Shown here: piece after piece, positions 36,101 to 47,891 of the stretch
Position numbering within the stretch: position 1 is the first letter of the stretch
How the letters are laid out: the number at the start of each line of letters is the position of its first letter
Source of the DNA: Phoebastria nigripes
Taxonomy: Eukaryota; Chordata; Aves; Procellariiformes; Diomedeidae
Direction: 5' to 3'
DNA length: 64,000 nt
NCBI GenBank assembly: GCA_035582835.1
Contig: JAYKAV010000311.1
Location: 1,202,067 to 1,266,066 of the forward strand
Translations under genes and position numbers: made by a program
The notes under the pieces: model-generated
What the model was told of the DNA's origin: nothing
Database searches by the model: none
The model's input: only the letters and a program-made list of their open reading frames with translations

Positions 36101-37487
36101 GGTTAATAAACTGGTCTCATTTGTGATGATTGTATGATTTAATTTCCACCATACTTTAAATTATCAGTGAAAGCAAGTAGAAGCAGCTGTTGAGTCCTGG
36201 CAAGCTTGTGGGAGGATGGCTAAAGCTGGAACTGCATAAATAACAATGNGACAACTGACTTAAGAGGTTATATTTCTCCATTGTCTCCCTTTCAATCACT
36301 GCCAGCACATCTCACCTTACTCTGCTGACCCTCACTCTGTTTCAGGTACACTCTTAAGTGCCAGTGTAAATCTTTCAGGCACTCACTTCTTCTAGAAGAA
36401 TGGATTTGGGATTTAGGGAGATGTCTCTTCAGAGATGCATTAAGAATAATGAAAAATGCAGCGAGTCTCTGTACAGAGTCAAGAATCAAAAGAATTATTA
36501 TATTAAGTATCTCTGAGATCTTCANCCTGCCAATACAGAGAGCTTGCTTTCAACACAGAGAATATGAGAAGCCCCAGAAAAGGGTTAGGCGTGTTTGGAA
36601 GNGACACAGCTGCTTTCTAAACAGTGCTTATATTAAAGATATGTATTACTTTGAAAAGACACAGTCATACTAAGACGCTCTTTACTGTATGGTACTCTTT
36701 ACCAGTCAGCTCCCTTGATTTCTGCAGTGTAGGAACAATATATTTCAGCAGCACCTAACTTCTAAAATGATGTCTTAATCTCAGAAGCTTGGCAAATTCA
36801 AAGATTTGTTTTCTATTATATTCTATTCATCACAACACTAATGCCATTTCTAGTATGACTGCCATTCAGTGAAAGACGCTGACGCTGGAATTTATTTCAC
36901 CTAGCTTTAATTGTCTGAAAGTTATGGGAATAGCCTCAGCCTAAACCAGGATCCCTCTTCAGTCAACTCAGATCAAGAGGAAAATTCATCCTGCCCCAGT
37001 TCAGGTCTATCAATTCACCCTGAACCTCCCTGCGTGAGGCATTACAATGTTCTTGAATGGGCACTATATGCTTCTACAGCATTACACACAGCAAAGGCCT
37101 AACTTGGCTGAAGTCTTTGGGCACCATTGTAATCCTCAGTATTATTATCAAAATTCTCACAGGCCATATTTTTTCCTAGCATTTGACCAAAAACTTCCTT
37201 TGGTCACTGGGCTGAGTTGCTTTCCCCTTGCTACAGTAAATTAATATTTTAATAAATTGACAGTCTCCTGATTTCTCTAATGTGTATCCTGCTGCCCTTT
37301 GTTTAGCATACCCTGACCTGTCTCAGTAAGGAAAAAAAACCCCACAGATATTTATAAAACATTTAATTCCCCTCTTTTCTCAGTTTTTTTTCTTGTTATA
37401 TTCTTTGGTGTGATTTTCCTTTCGGTCTGCCTTTCCCCTAAGTTCTGATTCCAGTGGCTCTTCTCCAGCAGTACCGTGGGGCAGGCA

Positions 37488-37520
37488 GCCTGCCCTCCTG
37501 CCTGCCTGCCCTGCCTGCTG
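37488..37520 (+). repeat. Imperfect CCTG tetranucleotide repeat
   Basis: About seven CCTG units with short interruptions lie inside a C-rich stretch (37480-37570). Confidence 0.6.
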
Positions 37521-38835
37521 CGTCCCCTGCCCCAGCTCGGCCTCACCCCGCTGCTCTGAGCCCACCCAGGAAGCCTCATGATGACTGGATCCAGACAGAC
37601 AAGTGATCAAGAATAAAAAAAGACATTCTTCTCCCTTTCAGACTGGATGGCACTCACTCATTGGACGCTGATGGAAGTAAGGATCTTTTTTTAGAGTGCC
37701 CAAATAGGCGGCACAGAGGGGATCCGCCAGCAGTATTTCTAGATACGAAAATTTAAAAATAGATTTTGTTACCAAAGTAGACTGTGAGGGGATGATGCTA
37801 TTTTTTGTAGTAATTTCCTCCTCCCACACAACACACCACCCATCCCCGCATACACTCAATGAATTTTTGCTCTGGCATTTTCCTCCTCCTATAAACCTCT
37901 CAGGGTGATTAAGTAGTGGAGCTATCCCCAGCTACCAAAACCTGCTTGTGATCCATGAGCTGGGCTCAGGCCTAATGCTCAGTAATAAGTTTGTGAAAGA
38001 CAAATTACTTTTTTCTTACCAATCTCATCTCACTGCAGTTTAAGCCTTCCTGAAATACTTCTGGTAGGGAGATGCCAAATAAGTAGAGCACATGTCTATC
38101 TCTTTCCACAATACCCTATAGCAGAAAAGGGGATTTATTCCCTAGGATTTGATGAGAACATTTACTCTTTAGAAANGGCTACATTTTGTCCTTATACTCC
38201 CATATTCAGTTATACACTTGCCCACATGGCAGACTCATGCGATACTCATTTGTACTTGCAACCAGCCTCAGCTTAGATCTCCCTTGTGGTTAATTACAAG
38301 ACTCCATGAACAACCAGAAGTCCTGCAAAGCCACAGCCTGAAGCAGAAGACCAGTCTGTAGCCACATGACAGGAAAAGCACTGTTGGGTTGAGTTGCTTT
38401 CACAGTGTCTTAGTTCATGGCTGAAGTGACTCTCTCTTAGTGACAACGTCCTTCTCAACTCTATTTCTTGTATAATCCAATCTGTCAAGCACGGTGAAAC
38501 AATGGTGTGTAGCACTCAGCAGTCTCCTAGCAGTTGTAGTTTGCCCCCATTTACAGAATTGTTCTCCACAGCTTAAACTGTTTAGCATCATAAATGTACG
38601 TGGCCTTTCTTTGCCGAGAGAAACTCTGAACAACAGAGCACATAACATCACCACGGCTAGATGTGAAATGCTTTTAAACCCTTCTATAATGAGTGTGCTA
38701 TTCATATGGAGAGGGAAGGAGAAGGAGGAGGTAATTCGACATGTCATCCACTTCCACCAGAGGCTCCTGAGGATACTGTCATTGCTCACGACTACTGTTT
38801 TCCACAATCCAGAATAATGCCCACCAGCCAGTACA

Positions 38836-39381
38836 ATGTGTGCCTGCTTTAAGGTGCTGCCATCCATCCCTCAGGAACAAACAGAGGAAATGTATCAGGA
38901 GGCCTCGGCTGCAGATGGAAAGCACATCACCGAGCGGCGCTTACGCTGCGAGATCCCCCAGATGAAAGCCTATTTCAATGAGCATTGTGTTTCAAGGCCC
39001 ACTTCCTCCGACTCTGGAAAGCTTAAGAAGGAACATCCCACTTGTGTCTGCCGACACAAAGGGCCGCTGTGGCTCAGGAGATGTTATCGGCCTTCCCGTG
39101 CCACGGCAGCAGCCTTCCAGTGGCGTCTCCCAAGAATTACTCATTGTTCCCGGGGAGGCTTGACTCCTCTGGGTGGGATCTCATGGCATCCAGTTCAGAT
39201 GGAAGTAGGTGGTGCTGGGAGGCCAGCCAGGCTCATGACAAAGATCTCCGGCTATGGGGGAGCCACATTGGGGGACCAAGCTAACAAAGTCCTTAGCAAT
39301 CACAGATGTGGATACCATAAAATATGGCCCTTTTTGTTGGTTGTAGTTAGTAAGTACCGTTTGGAGCAATCAAAACACTGA
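38836..39381 (+). other. Long open frame of 181 codons, no recognised product
   Basis: This is the longest plus-strand open frame, in a slightly GC-richer stretch with about 15 CpGs (38930-39260). The translation starts MCACFKVLPSIPQEQTEEM and has no domain, signal peptide or repeat I recognise. No Kozak context or splice sites support it, and the opposite strand is also open for 150 codons nearby (38415-38867). Most likely chance; an unannotated single-exon gene is not excluded. Confidence 0.12.
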
Positions 39382-39692
39382 ACAACGTGAGTCTCAGCTC
39401 CGAGACCGAGTCTAAGAAACTGAGATGTCCTGTCCTTCTTTTTTGTTCATGCTCATAGGCACTATTAATTTCTAAAAACTCTTTCCCATAGTTGGCAACT
39501 TGGAGCCTGATTCTGTCATGGCCACCTTAAATGGGGAAATCAGGAGTGATCGATGCTTTTAAAGACCTTCATTTGAAATGCAGAGCTTTTCCCTTGAAAG
39601 GCTCCAGTCAGGTTCAGTTTGCGGAAGCCTCTTGCAAGGTGGATGCATGCTCATATTATCCAAACCTCTTGTCTCTAAAATTAGAGCGGAGG

Positions 39693-39700
39693 TATAAAAA
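39693..39700 (+). promoter_or_regulatory. TATA-box-like motif
   Basis: GGTATAAAAAGCAGC matches the TATA consensus with GC flanks on both sides. A start site would lie near 39725. There is no other promoter support. Confidence 0.15.
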
Positions 39701-39979
39701 GCAGCTTCCCTGGGAGACTTCCTAGAACTGGTGCTTCCGGTGCCAACTGAAGATACTGGGAACAACCACTTTCCTCACAATGATTTGGCACCGTGGCTCC
39801 CAGACGGCACCTCAAAGCACAAAAAAGGAAAAGGAAAAATGATCTGAACATTTCCGGATTTCAGCAAATCTTTGATTTGCAGTCTGGCAGGCTCACGTTT
39901 GAACTGAGGAATTTGTTCTTTTCCTTCTCTCTCTTCTATCATACCAGTAAATCCATCTCAGGCTCCTCTTCCTTATCTC

Positions 39980-39993
39980 TTTTTTTTTTTTTT
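39980..39993 (+). repeat. T14 homopolymer
   Basis: Fourteen T followed by AG. It resembles a splice acceptor on the plus strand, but no donor follows at a usable distance. Confidence 0.8.
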
Positions 39994-42900
39994 AGGAGGT
40001 CAGTGGGAGATAAACTGCAAAGAAAAAATGTCTGTCAGCAGTGATTTCTTACATATAAATGAAAAAGATTGAAAACATATGTTTTGGAGAGGTATGGGAG
40101 AAAGGTGGCAGAGAGAGAAACAGATAGAGCCTTTCCAAAAAGAAAAAATTTAGTCTGCCTTCCAAGCAATGGAAATTCCAATTTTAGAAATTGTGCTACA
40201 GGCTAATAACGTACAACATTGTTGGCTATGGCACATGGAAAAAAAGAAAAAAAAAGCTTTTGTAATTCTGTCCCTCTCGCCAGAGGAATGACGCGAAGCC
40301 AGTCAAGCACATCAGGGGGAAATGCTAATTTTCCACAGATACAGCCTAAGAGCATTCAGCTAATATTGGTCATGCATAACTATGTCTTGTGCCCGTGCCG
40401 TAGAGGTGTATCATATTGTTTGGTAAAACACGAACTTTTGAGTTTTCCATCAATGGCAACCCTGCAAGCTCCAGTTAGCATCCCAGCAATCAGCATGTAG
40501 GGAGCCTGGTGGACTAAGGACAGAAGCTCGTTGCATAGTTCTCCTAAAATAACATTGTTATTTTGTGTAGCATATGCCACAACTCCATGGCAACCCGGCC
40601 AGGGAAGACGGTGACTGAATGGTGACAATGATGCTGAGTTATCTTCTGATAACCTCACTTGCCCCGTTTCTGGACAAAGTGTCATGCTAGTCAGCTGCTG
40701 ATGGCATGTTGCCACCAGCCTCTGCCAAGCAGAGGGAGAGAGAGGTTTTGAAAGAACTGCTGACAAATAAGGCCAAATGTATGCCTGGACTAACTTTTTA
40801 GTTTAGCGGTTACCTCAAGAGTGAATTTGGCCTATGGCTATGTTTAAACCACTTTCTCCAGGATGCTGTGCTCTTTCTGTGGAGGCAGGGGAGATAACTT
40901 GTGACACATAAGCACAGTAATCAGTGCAGATATATCCTCTGTGGCTCCTGGAGTATGCCATATGGCTCATGGAGAAAGAATGATACTATTAACAGCTGAC
41001 ATGATGGCAGTGGGATGTCCTGGATGAACAAAAAAGAAATCATTACAAATGCATGACACAGAGAAATTCAAGGTATCCCTGCATGAATCCCCCAGTTCAC
41101 TTACTTGCCTAACTGCAAATATTTGGCACAGTTTAACAAGAGAGAAAAGAATAAATCTGTAANTGTTTTCCCGTGTTACAGACCCATTTGTGGTGGGTAA
41201 TTCCTAATGCATGTCACAGCAGCCCAAAGAGTGCCAATGACTATTGTTTCCTTTGGCCGTGATGGGTCAGTTCAATAGTTAGGGATCTAGCAGGGCTCAA
41301 GGCAGCTCTGGATGGACCCACTAGTATTTGGGTACACCTTGAGATAGCCATAAAAGTCCAACAACATACAACAGTGAAAACTCCTGTGGCTGGAAGAGCT
41401 GTCCTTCCTCAGAGTAGTCAAGGTGGACCATAACTACTAATCACACATATTGTTGCTTAAAATTCCTAAGTTATCCTATAATCCACTACAAAGCTGTAGC
41501 TGAAAGTAGAATTTTCATTTAAGTGAAAAATTAAATTAAAAAAAAGATAAATCCTTCACCTGCAACCAGGGACAGACTTTTAAATGCATTTGGGTGCCTT
41601 TGGAAGCAGAGAAATACTGGTGCGGATTGGAAAAAAATGGCAAGGGACAAATACTGTGAAAAGCTTAAAATGTCACCATACTTAGCATGATGGCTGCTAA
41701 TTTATAGTGGTCTGGCCATGAGACATCCCTGGACATCCTTGGCCCCTGTGTGAAGGCCAAGGGAAGGGANCCTGCAAGAACAAATTGCTTCCTTCCTCAG
41801 CTGTGTCACTACAGAGCTGTTTCTGAGCATTTCTCAGTGCCACTTTGCCGCTCGCTCCTACAGGTGGTAGCAGGCTGGAGCCTTTGAGGCTTATGGGATT
41901 GTATTTAAGTGCCCCAAAATAGAGGTTAGATAGAAGTTAAACATCTAAACTTTGCANACCTGGCAGTGCCTAGCTCCCACTGATTTGTGAGCTGCAGGGT
42001 GATGCGCTTTGGAGACTCCCAGCCTATCTACATGTTTAGGCATCGAACTGCATTGACACCTTTAGCTGACAATGATCAACTTTAGCCCTGGTGCCAAAGA
42101 TGATACTAAAGCAAACAGGAGTTAAAAAAAAAAAACAACCATGCTTGGAAGGAGCTTCAGGAAGGGGTCTCCCCAGTTAACCACAGTAGCAAGCCCTTCT
42201 TCTTGTGGAAAAACATGATCAGGGAGGCCTCCTGGAACCACTGCCAGGAGATATTAGCCACTCACTTTGGACCTACTGATACTGAGGGAGTAACAGCTCT
42301 GTTGCAAAAAAGCAAAGAGCTCCTTTGGGAGCAGTACAACTCTTCAGTCAGATGGTGATAAATACGGATAGCTTCTGGACCAGGCTAGAGGGCTGCCAGT
42401 GAAAGCGGCTTGCTGAGAAAATTTATGTACTTTTGTCACTGTTCCTAGTCTGCAAGTTGAAAGTGACNTCAAGGCAATTCCAGACTAGGAAGGTCTGCAG
42501 TGCTGACAACAGAAACAGGCAGACATGGCACAAGTCCTTAGCAGAATTGGAAAACAAATGCTAAAAACCACTTGCTAAATGAGCAAGATAGATACTATTT
42601 TCTTGGTTGTGTACTCCTTTTCTTCCCCACCCAAAGCCATACTTATGACATGAATATTTTTTAGAGCTTCCTCATTCAGCATTTTTGGTGATAAATTGAA
42701 AATAAATTAAAAAAAGTGGGGGGTTCTTTTATCTGATTACTTACCTCTTTCCTGGCTGTTCCATTTGGTTTGGAGATGCACATTTCCAAAAGCACAGCAG
42801 CTGATGATGCTGCAGGAATTGCCCTTCCCTAGCTGCCACTTGGGAACATGATCAGTTGGCATGTACTGCTAAGATTGTTTATACTGCTTGCGCATTAAAA

Positions 42901-43393
42901 ACATTTGCAATCTTAAAGAGATGCATCGGGTCCAAGNAACAAACTAAGGTGGTGTTTCCTCTTAGTTAATGCCATCCATTTCTGCCTGCAGGCTACTTCT
43001 TCACATCATTTTCAGGCAGTTTGTGTTGTCAGGAAAAAAATATTGAAGAACAGTTTGTAATTGGTGTTACCTTAGGACAAATCCAGGTTCAGGAGTGCAT
43101 GAGTCCAGCTCTTCTGCTCTGATGGAAATCTATTCAGCGCAAGAAAGAAAAGGGAACTGCTGGCTACTTTTTGCTGCTTCTTAGCTGATACGCCTCAGTT
43201 TGCTCTGATCCATGACCCTGGCCAGTGACTCTCTCGACCACACACAATGGAGATGTCAGGATCTGTCACTACAGATGAGTAGGAGGTCTGGCACATACTC
43301 ATTCTTCTCATCTGATCAATAAATCTCCCACCAGCTCTATCTGCTCAGCTTTGCTCCCAGCTGACTTGCTGCAATCATGACACCATAACTTAC

Positions 43394-43531
43394 CTGGAAG
43401 CAAACTGTACACCTTGTTCCAAGAGTTTCTGAGGGTCTGTTGCTTTCCATGTGGACAGTCAAAGTTTTCCATGGTATTTTTAGAATATCGTTGTGTTGGA
43501 AATTCCAGTAGTTCCAACCACCACAAGCAGC
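43394..43531 (-). other. Candidate exon (splice-bounded open segment)
   Basis: The minus strand shows TTTTTTTGTACACATTAACCTTAG-type acceptor sequence ending at 43532 and an ideal donor, CAG/GTAAGT, at 43394. The 138 bases between are open in one frame (CLWWLELLEFPTQRYSK near the start, TLRNSWNKVYSLLP at the end) and their length is a multiple of three. No known family is recognised. Confidence 0.2.
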
Positions 43532-44149
43532 CTAAGGTTAATGTGTACAAAAAAACTCTTTAATGCCAGGTTTTACAACAGCAAAATACTATATATAGCT
43601 TTGCAGGAGATAAGGCTAATTCAGCCTGATACTCGAAGGCATAAAGTCATCAGCAGTGAGAGCTGGAAAGAAATGCTTCACTCCATGTGTAGCNATGCCT
43701 AATTGGGTAAGGACAGCACGTTTTGTCTGTAATTCCATTTGATCACCACGTGCTACTTGTTACTACCCAGGCTGAATACCAGACAGGACTGACTAATAAC
43801 TTCACCCAGCGGGCCAAATCTATGTTCTGAAATTATGGTTATTTTTAGGAATGCAAATCAGTACAGGGACTGACTGAATCAGATTTAGGCTTCTTGTCTT
43901 TACCTCAGAAAACCTTCTCAACTTTTTTATTTCTACAATAAAATTATCATAAAGCTCCTATATTCTTCTTTGATCAATGTCAACACTTTGGACCTCACCA
44001 CCTTCTCTTTACGTAACACAAATTTGTTATTTCTTGCACAATCTAAGACCAGAACTTCCTCTTTGAGCTGATCTCTCTCTTCTCTGTCAATTCCCCTCCT
44101 AAAGCCTGTATCTTCGTTCAAGGTCTTAGGCAACATAAGCAGAGCAGCT

Positions 44150-44290
44150 TAGCTGAGCACTAAACTCAAAAGTTCTGTTCTTGGTTCTGAGCAAGCCCAT
44201 CGCCTGTTTTATACCTCATTTTCCTCATTTGTAAATGCTACTGGCAACAGGTTTTAGATTTAGTAATGATCAGAGCACAATAAGAACCAC
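44150..44290 (+). mobile_element. MIR-type SINE fragment
   Basis: GAGCACTAAACTCAAAAGTT and CTGTTCTTGGTTCTGAGCAA, then ACCTCATTTTCCTCATTTGT and AAATG, resemble the MIR head (ACTAGACTCAGAA.. TTCTGTTCCTGGTTCTG) and middle (CTCAGTTTCCTCATCTGTAA). The link between the two is degraded. Confidence 0.45.
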
Positions 44291-44366
44291 ATATTACAGT
44301 GTAATGTCAAGACTGGCGTCTGTCTGGCTGTGACTATATTGCAGACTAAATGAAGTGGTTCCTAGT

Positions 44367-44380
44367 CCAAAAGGTGGCAG
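44367..44380 (+). promoter_or_regulatory. CTCF-like site
   Basis: CCAAAAGGTGGCAG fits the CTCF core CCANNAGGTGGCAG. It is judged by eye only, and the flanks were not scored. Confidence 0.35.
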
Positions 44381-44537
44381 AATGTCCTCCATCCATGCAG
44401 CTCCATTCCAGTGCTGCTAGAGCAGAGTGGCTACATTCACGTGTTGTAGCAGTTGGCCCTGGGTCTCTTTAGGTCCCATGGGTTATGTCTCTGGCTTTAA
44501 GACATAATGATTATCCTTTTTGTGTTTTTTTTTTCAG

Positions 44538-44700
44538 TTCAACGGGATTGAAATAATGACAGGGTTGCTTTGCAGGCCACCCAGCTGGTGTTTTTGTGTC
44601 CTGACACTGAGGACATGCATGCTATGGCTTGAGGCTAGAGGCCATGTGAAGTCATTGCAGGGGACAATGGCCTCTGGAGCCTACTGGAGGACTATGTAAG
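44538..44700 (+). other. Candidate exon (splice-bounded open segment)
   Basis: TTTTTGTGTTTTTTTTTTCAG ends at 44537 as a strong acceptor, and AAG/GTAAGG is a strong donor at 44700/44701. The 163-base length is typical of an exon. One frame (FNGIEIMTGLLCRPPSW...) is open until a TAA just before the donor; the others stop early. A non-coding exon fits better than an internal coding one. Confidence 0.2.
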
Positions 44701-45779
44701 GTAAGGGAGCCAACTCTAGAGCATCCATAAAAACTTTTGAGACTGGTCCGTTGAGTGACCTGTCACTCAAATTGCGCTGCGAAATCTAGCTGCAGTGATC
44801 CAAACCGNACTGAGGTAACACTTAAGCAATGTAGACACGTGTATCTGTAGCGCTCAGCTGGCCCTCTTCCAGTTAGCAATATATCTCTCGCAGACACCAG
44901 TGCGCAGGGGATCTAAAGCCAAAAGCAAAGGCTCACAGCAGGAAGCTCTCCAGGCCTATAAACACAGTGAATTGGCAGAAAAAAAGCTCTATAAAACCTG
45001 CTCACCTTTGAGGTATACCTCTGTGTGTGAACAAGAAGGTAGACTTTCTCAGAAAGACTGTCTGGAGGAGAGCCTGGCATGCATCCTTCCCTGTTTCTCT
45101 TGATACCCAGCTTGTACTGGAAGGGGGAAATCCAGAAGCCGGACACTTGCCTGTGATGTGGATGCACCAGCAGGGTGTTTGGCCAGGGTGATATTCTGCT
45201 GGGTCATGTACCAGCCAGTGCCAAGCTGCTTCTACAAGAGTAGCATCAGAAAAATAACCTGAGAGTAGTGCTTACTACTTCTGCAGTTGCCTTCTGCTTC
45301 TCCCTTCCTGCCTGCCTTGCCTTTGCCTCAGCCTCTTCTGGAAAGAGGTGCCAGCTCTGAAGCTTAGGTAGATAGATGTACATGAGTCCTTGCAGCCTGC
45401 CTATAATGCATCCATCCTGGCTTATGTGGACCTGCAGAAAGATGTGCCTTTCTTTCCCTGGCGTTTGTTATTACTTATGCCAAGGGCTGTTCATACAAGT
45501 CTGGGGACCAGACACATAAAAGTTAGGAGTGGAGCATTGCAAACTGAGGTTCCTTTGTCCTTGATCCTGCCTCAGAGATCCAACAGAGTGATACACTGGT
45601 TCTGATTTATGTGTATATCAACAGCAAATACTCACATCGCCCTCTTGGGCCTCCTCCACTTCCCCAGCCTTCTCCGCAGAGATTCTGGGTGTATTAATTC
45701 CAGCTGGGCACACAAGTTCAGAGAGCCCCTGTGGAAGAGAAGTAGTGAAACAAAAGGAAGAGAGAGACACTCTCTTTTG

Positions 45780-46190
45780 GTGCTGTTTTGTTTTGCTCCA
45801 GGAAGCGAGGAGACAGCCGTCCAGACAGCAGAAACGACAGGTCATGGAGCGGGCACTTCCTACGAGACAGGAAGCCGTAGCGCCATTTACATGGGGCTGC
45901 GGCGGGCTGCAGGCTCCATTCCCTCCTTTGGACTTTTATTGCTGCACCCCGTGCNGCAGTGGCTCAAAGGCACTGCTGCAACAGGCAAGGCACCCTGCTG
46001 CGAGAGAAGCTGTTTGAACAGCTTTGCGTTTAGTGTCGGGTGCCGCTGTCAAGCAGAAGTCTCCGGCTGAGTTACGAGGAGCTGCGCGATGCCAGCTGAA
46101 GGACCTGGAGCACCGGGAGCCCAATCACTGGGTACCAGAGGCACGTGGCTGAATCAGTGTGGATCATGAGCGGCGGTCCTACAGCACCTT
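45780..46190. promoter_or_regulatory. Weak CpG-enriched stretch
   Basis: About 22 CpGs in 410 bases by hand count, above the local background but below island density. It includes GCGCCATTTAC (YY1-like, about 45880). It may be a decayed CpG island or a weak promoter. Confidence 0.25.
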
Positions 46191-46553
46191 TATGAGGAGA
46201 AAAAAGTAGCTGGCAGACACCCAAATTACCTAAAGTGTGTCTTCATTGATCTGTTCACTGGTTTATGTCATACCTTAAATGTCTAGTGAGGTTATCAATG
46301 TGAAATGTTAAGGGGTATCTGAGGAGAGTGTAACTTTTTTTTTTTTGAATGAAATCAATTTTAAAAGAAATTACAACTCTGCCTTCCAGCATTAGTTTGT
46401 AGGATATATCCTNTATTTATTACTTTTAGTGTAGTTGCTGTTTACATTTCACAAATGCATGGAAGCTCCAGGCATGGACTGTAATGGTAGGCCACGTCCA
46501 AACACAACAAACTTAAGGCTCCTCCAAGTATTGATGAATTACGGTCTAAGGAA

Positions 46554-46565
46554 TGTGTGTGTGTG
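46554..46565 (+). repeat. (TG)6 dinucleotide repeat
   Basis: Six TG units. Confidence 0.8.
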
Positions 46566-47859
46566 AGAGAACAAATTAATACATGGGAAAGGAAAATCTA
46601 GCTCCTGGCAGGAAATCTTTACAAACATAAACATGTACATATATTTATGCATGTATATGTTCAGTTTCTACTGGTTTAGTTGAAGGAAAAGCACAAGAGG
46701 GTCAGCTGTGACTCTAATTTAGGAGGCCCAGCACTCAAACAGATCGGTGCACCCTGATGGCTTTCCTACTCTGTGCTGGCCAGTAATGGCCCTTTGCCAT
46801 CTGCGCATCGCTCCAGAATGGCTCTAACTTTTAGGACTGATAGAGGGTGGCATGACTTTATATGTACTAGCCTTTCAGAGCCTGTTTTCCTGCTGGTGCA
46901 ACCATCAGCAAGGGATATCTGCCAGGCGTTTTATTCTCATGGAAGTGCAAGATAGCAATTTGGCTTCATATAGCACAAGTCATTTTGATTCAAGTGATGC
47001 CATCAGTTGCACTATAGTGATTAATGCCGTCAATGCACAGACATTAATAAATACAATTAATACTCAGAAATCTGGAGTTAATTTTCTATACCACAATTAT
47101 TAGGCTGTCTTGAGCTCAGGAACCAGATGTGACATAGTGTTTCTAAGTTTAGGTTTTTGAATGATCTTCCCAAGACAAAATATGGTAACATTTTAAATAA
47201 CTAAAAGTGTGAAGCTAAAACATGCAAGTTAATACAGGAACAAAGAGACCAAACAATGGAAAGACCCCAACCTCTCTTATCTTTCTGAAAAAGCAGTGGG
47301 TGTGGTGATAGAAGTCCACAATGAAGCTCTGAAACCCTCTAGGTTTTCAAATTGTTCCAAAAGTTGAGTTGTTCCAAAGCAGATAGAAGTCTGCGTTGCT
47401 CTCGTGGTTTGTGCTGGAAAAGTGTATAACTGTCAGTAAGAAGAAATGTGACCTAGTGAAGTGCTGAGATACTTACACACCAGTAAGAACCAGCTACCAA
47501 ATGGAACAGGCATGGTTTCCAGGGCTACGGGAAGAAGATGAAAACAGCATGGAGAGTTATGTAGGGAAATTACTGGAAATAGGTTAATTACGGGAGTTAT
47601 GGAAGGTGATTTTATATGAGGACCCATGTATTCATTTACTTACTGAACTGTGTGTTTCCAAATGGATGAATACTTCTGAAAAAAAATCTCGTCTTTATTC
47701 CAGTTAAGCTGAGAGTACTGTAACAGCTCATATTATTTTTCATGTAAGTTCATCCAGTTCTGGGTAAGCCCAAGGGGGTACTTCATTACACAGTAAAAGA
47801 ACACAAAGATTGTTCAGAATATCAGTCTAAGTTTGTTTCAAGATTGAGTAGGTTCACTT

Positions 47860-47891
47860 AAAAAAAAAAAAGGAAAAAAAGAAAAAAAAAA
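47860..47891 (+). repeat. A-rich tract
   Basis: Three runs of A split by GG and G. No transposon or pseudogene could be recognised upstream of it. Confidence 0.8.

Larger units (their letters stand above)
28961..38835. other. No gene recognised
   Basis: AT-rich DNA with many single Ns. Small CpG-richer patches occur at 30360-30480 and 34590-34680, and a C-rich patch at 37480-37570. No exon set can be assembled. Confidence 0.55.

Noticed and set aside
44989..44998. TATA-like CTCTATAAAACC
   Set aside because: TATA-like strings are frequent in this AT-rich window, and nothing else suggests a promoter.
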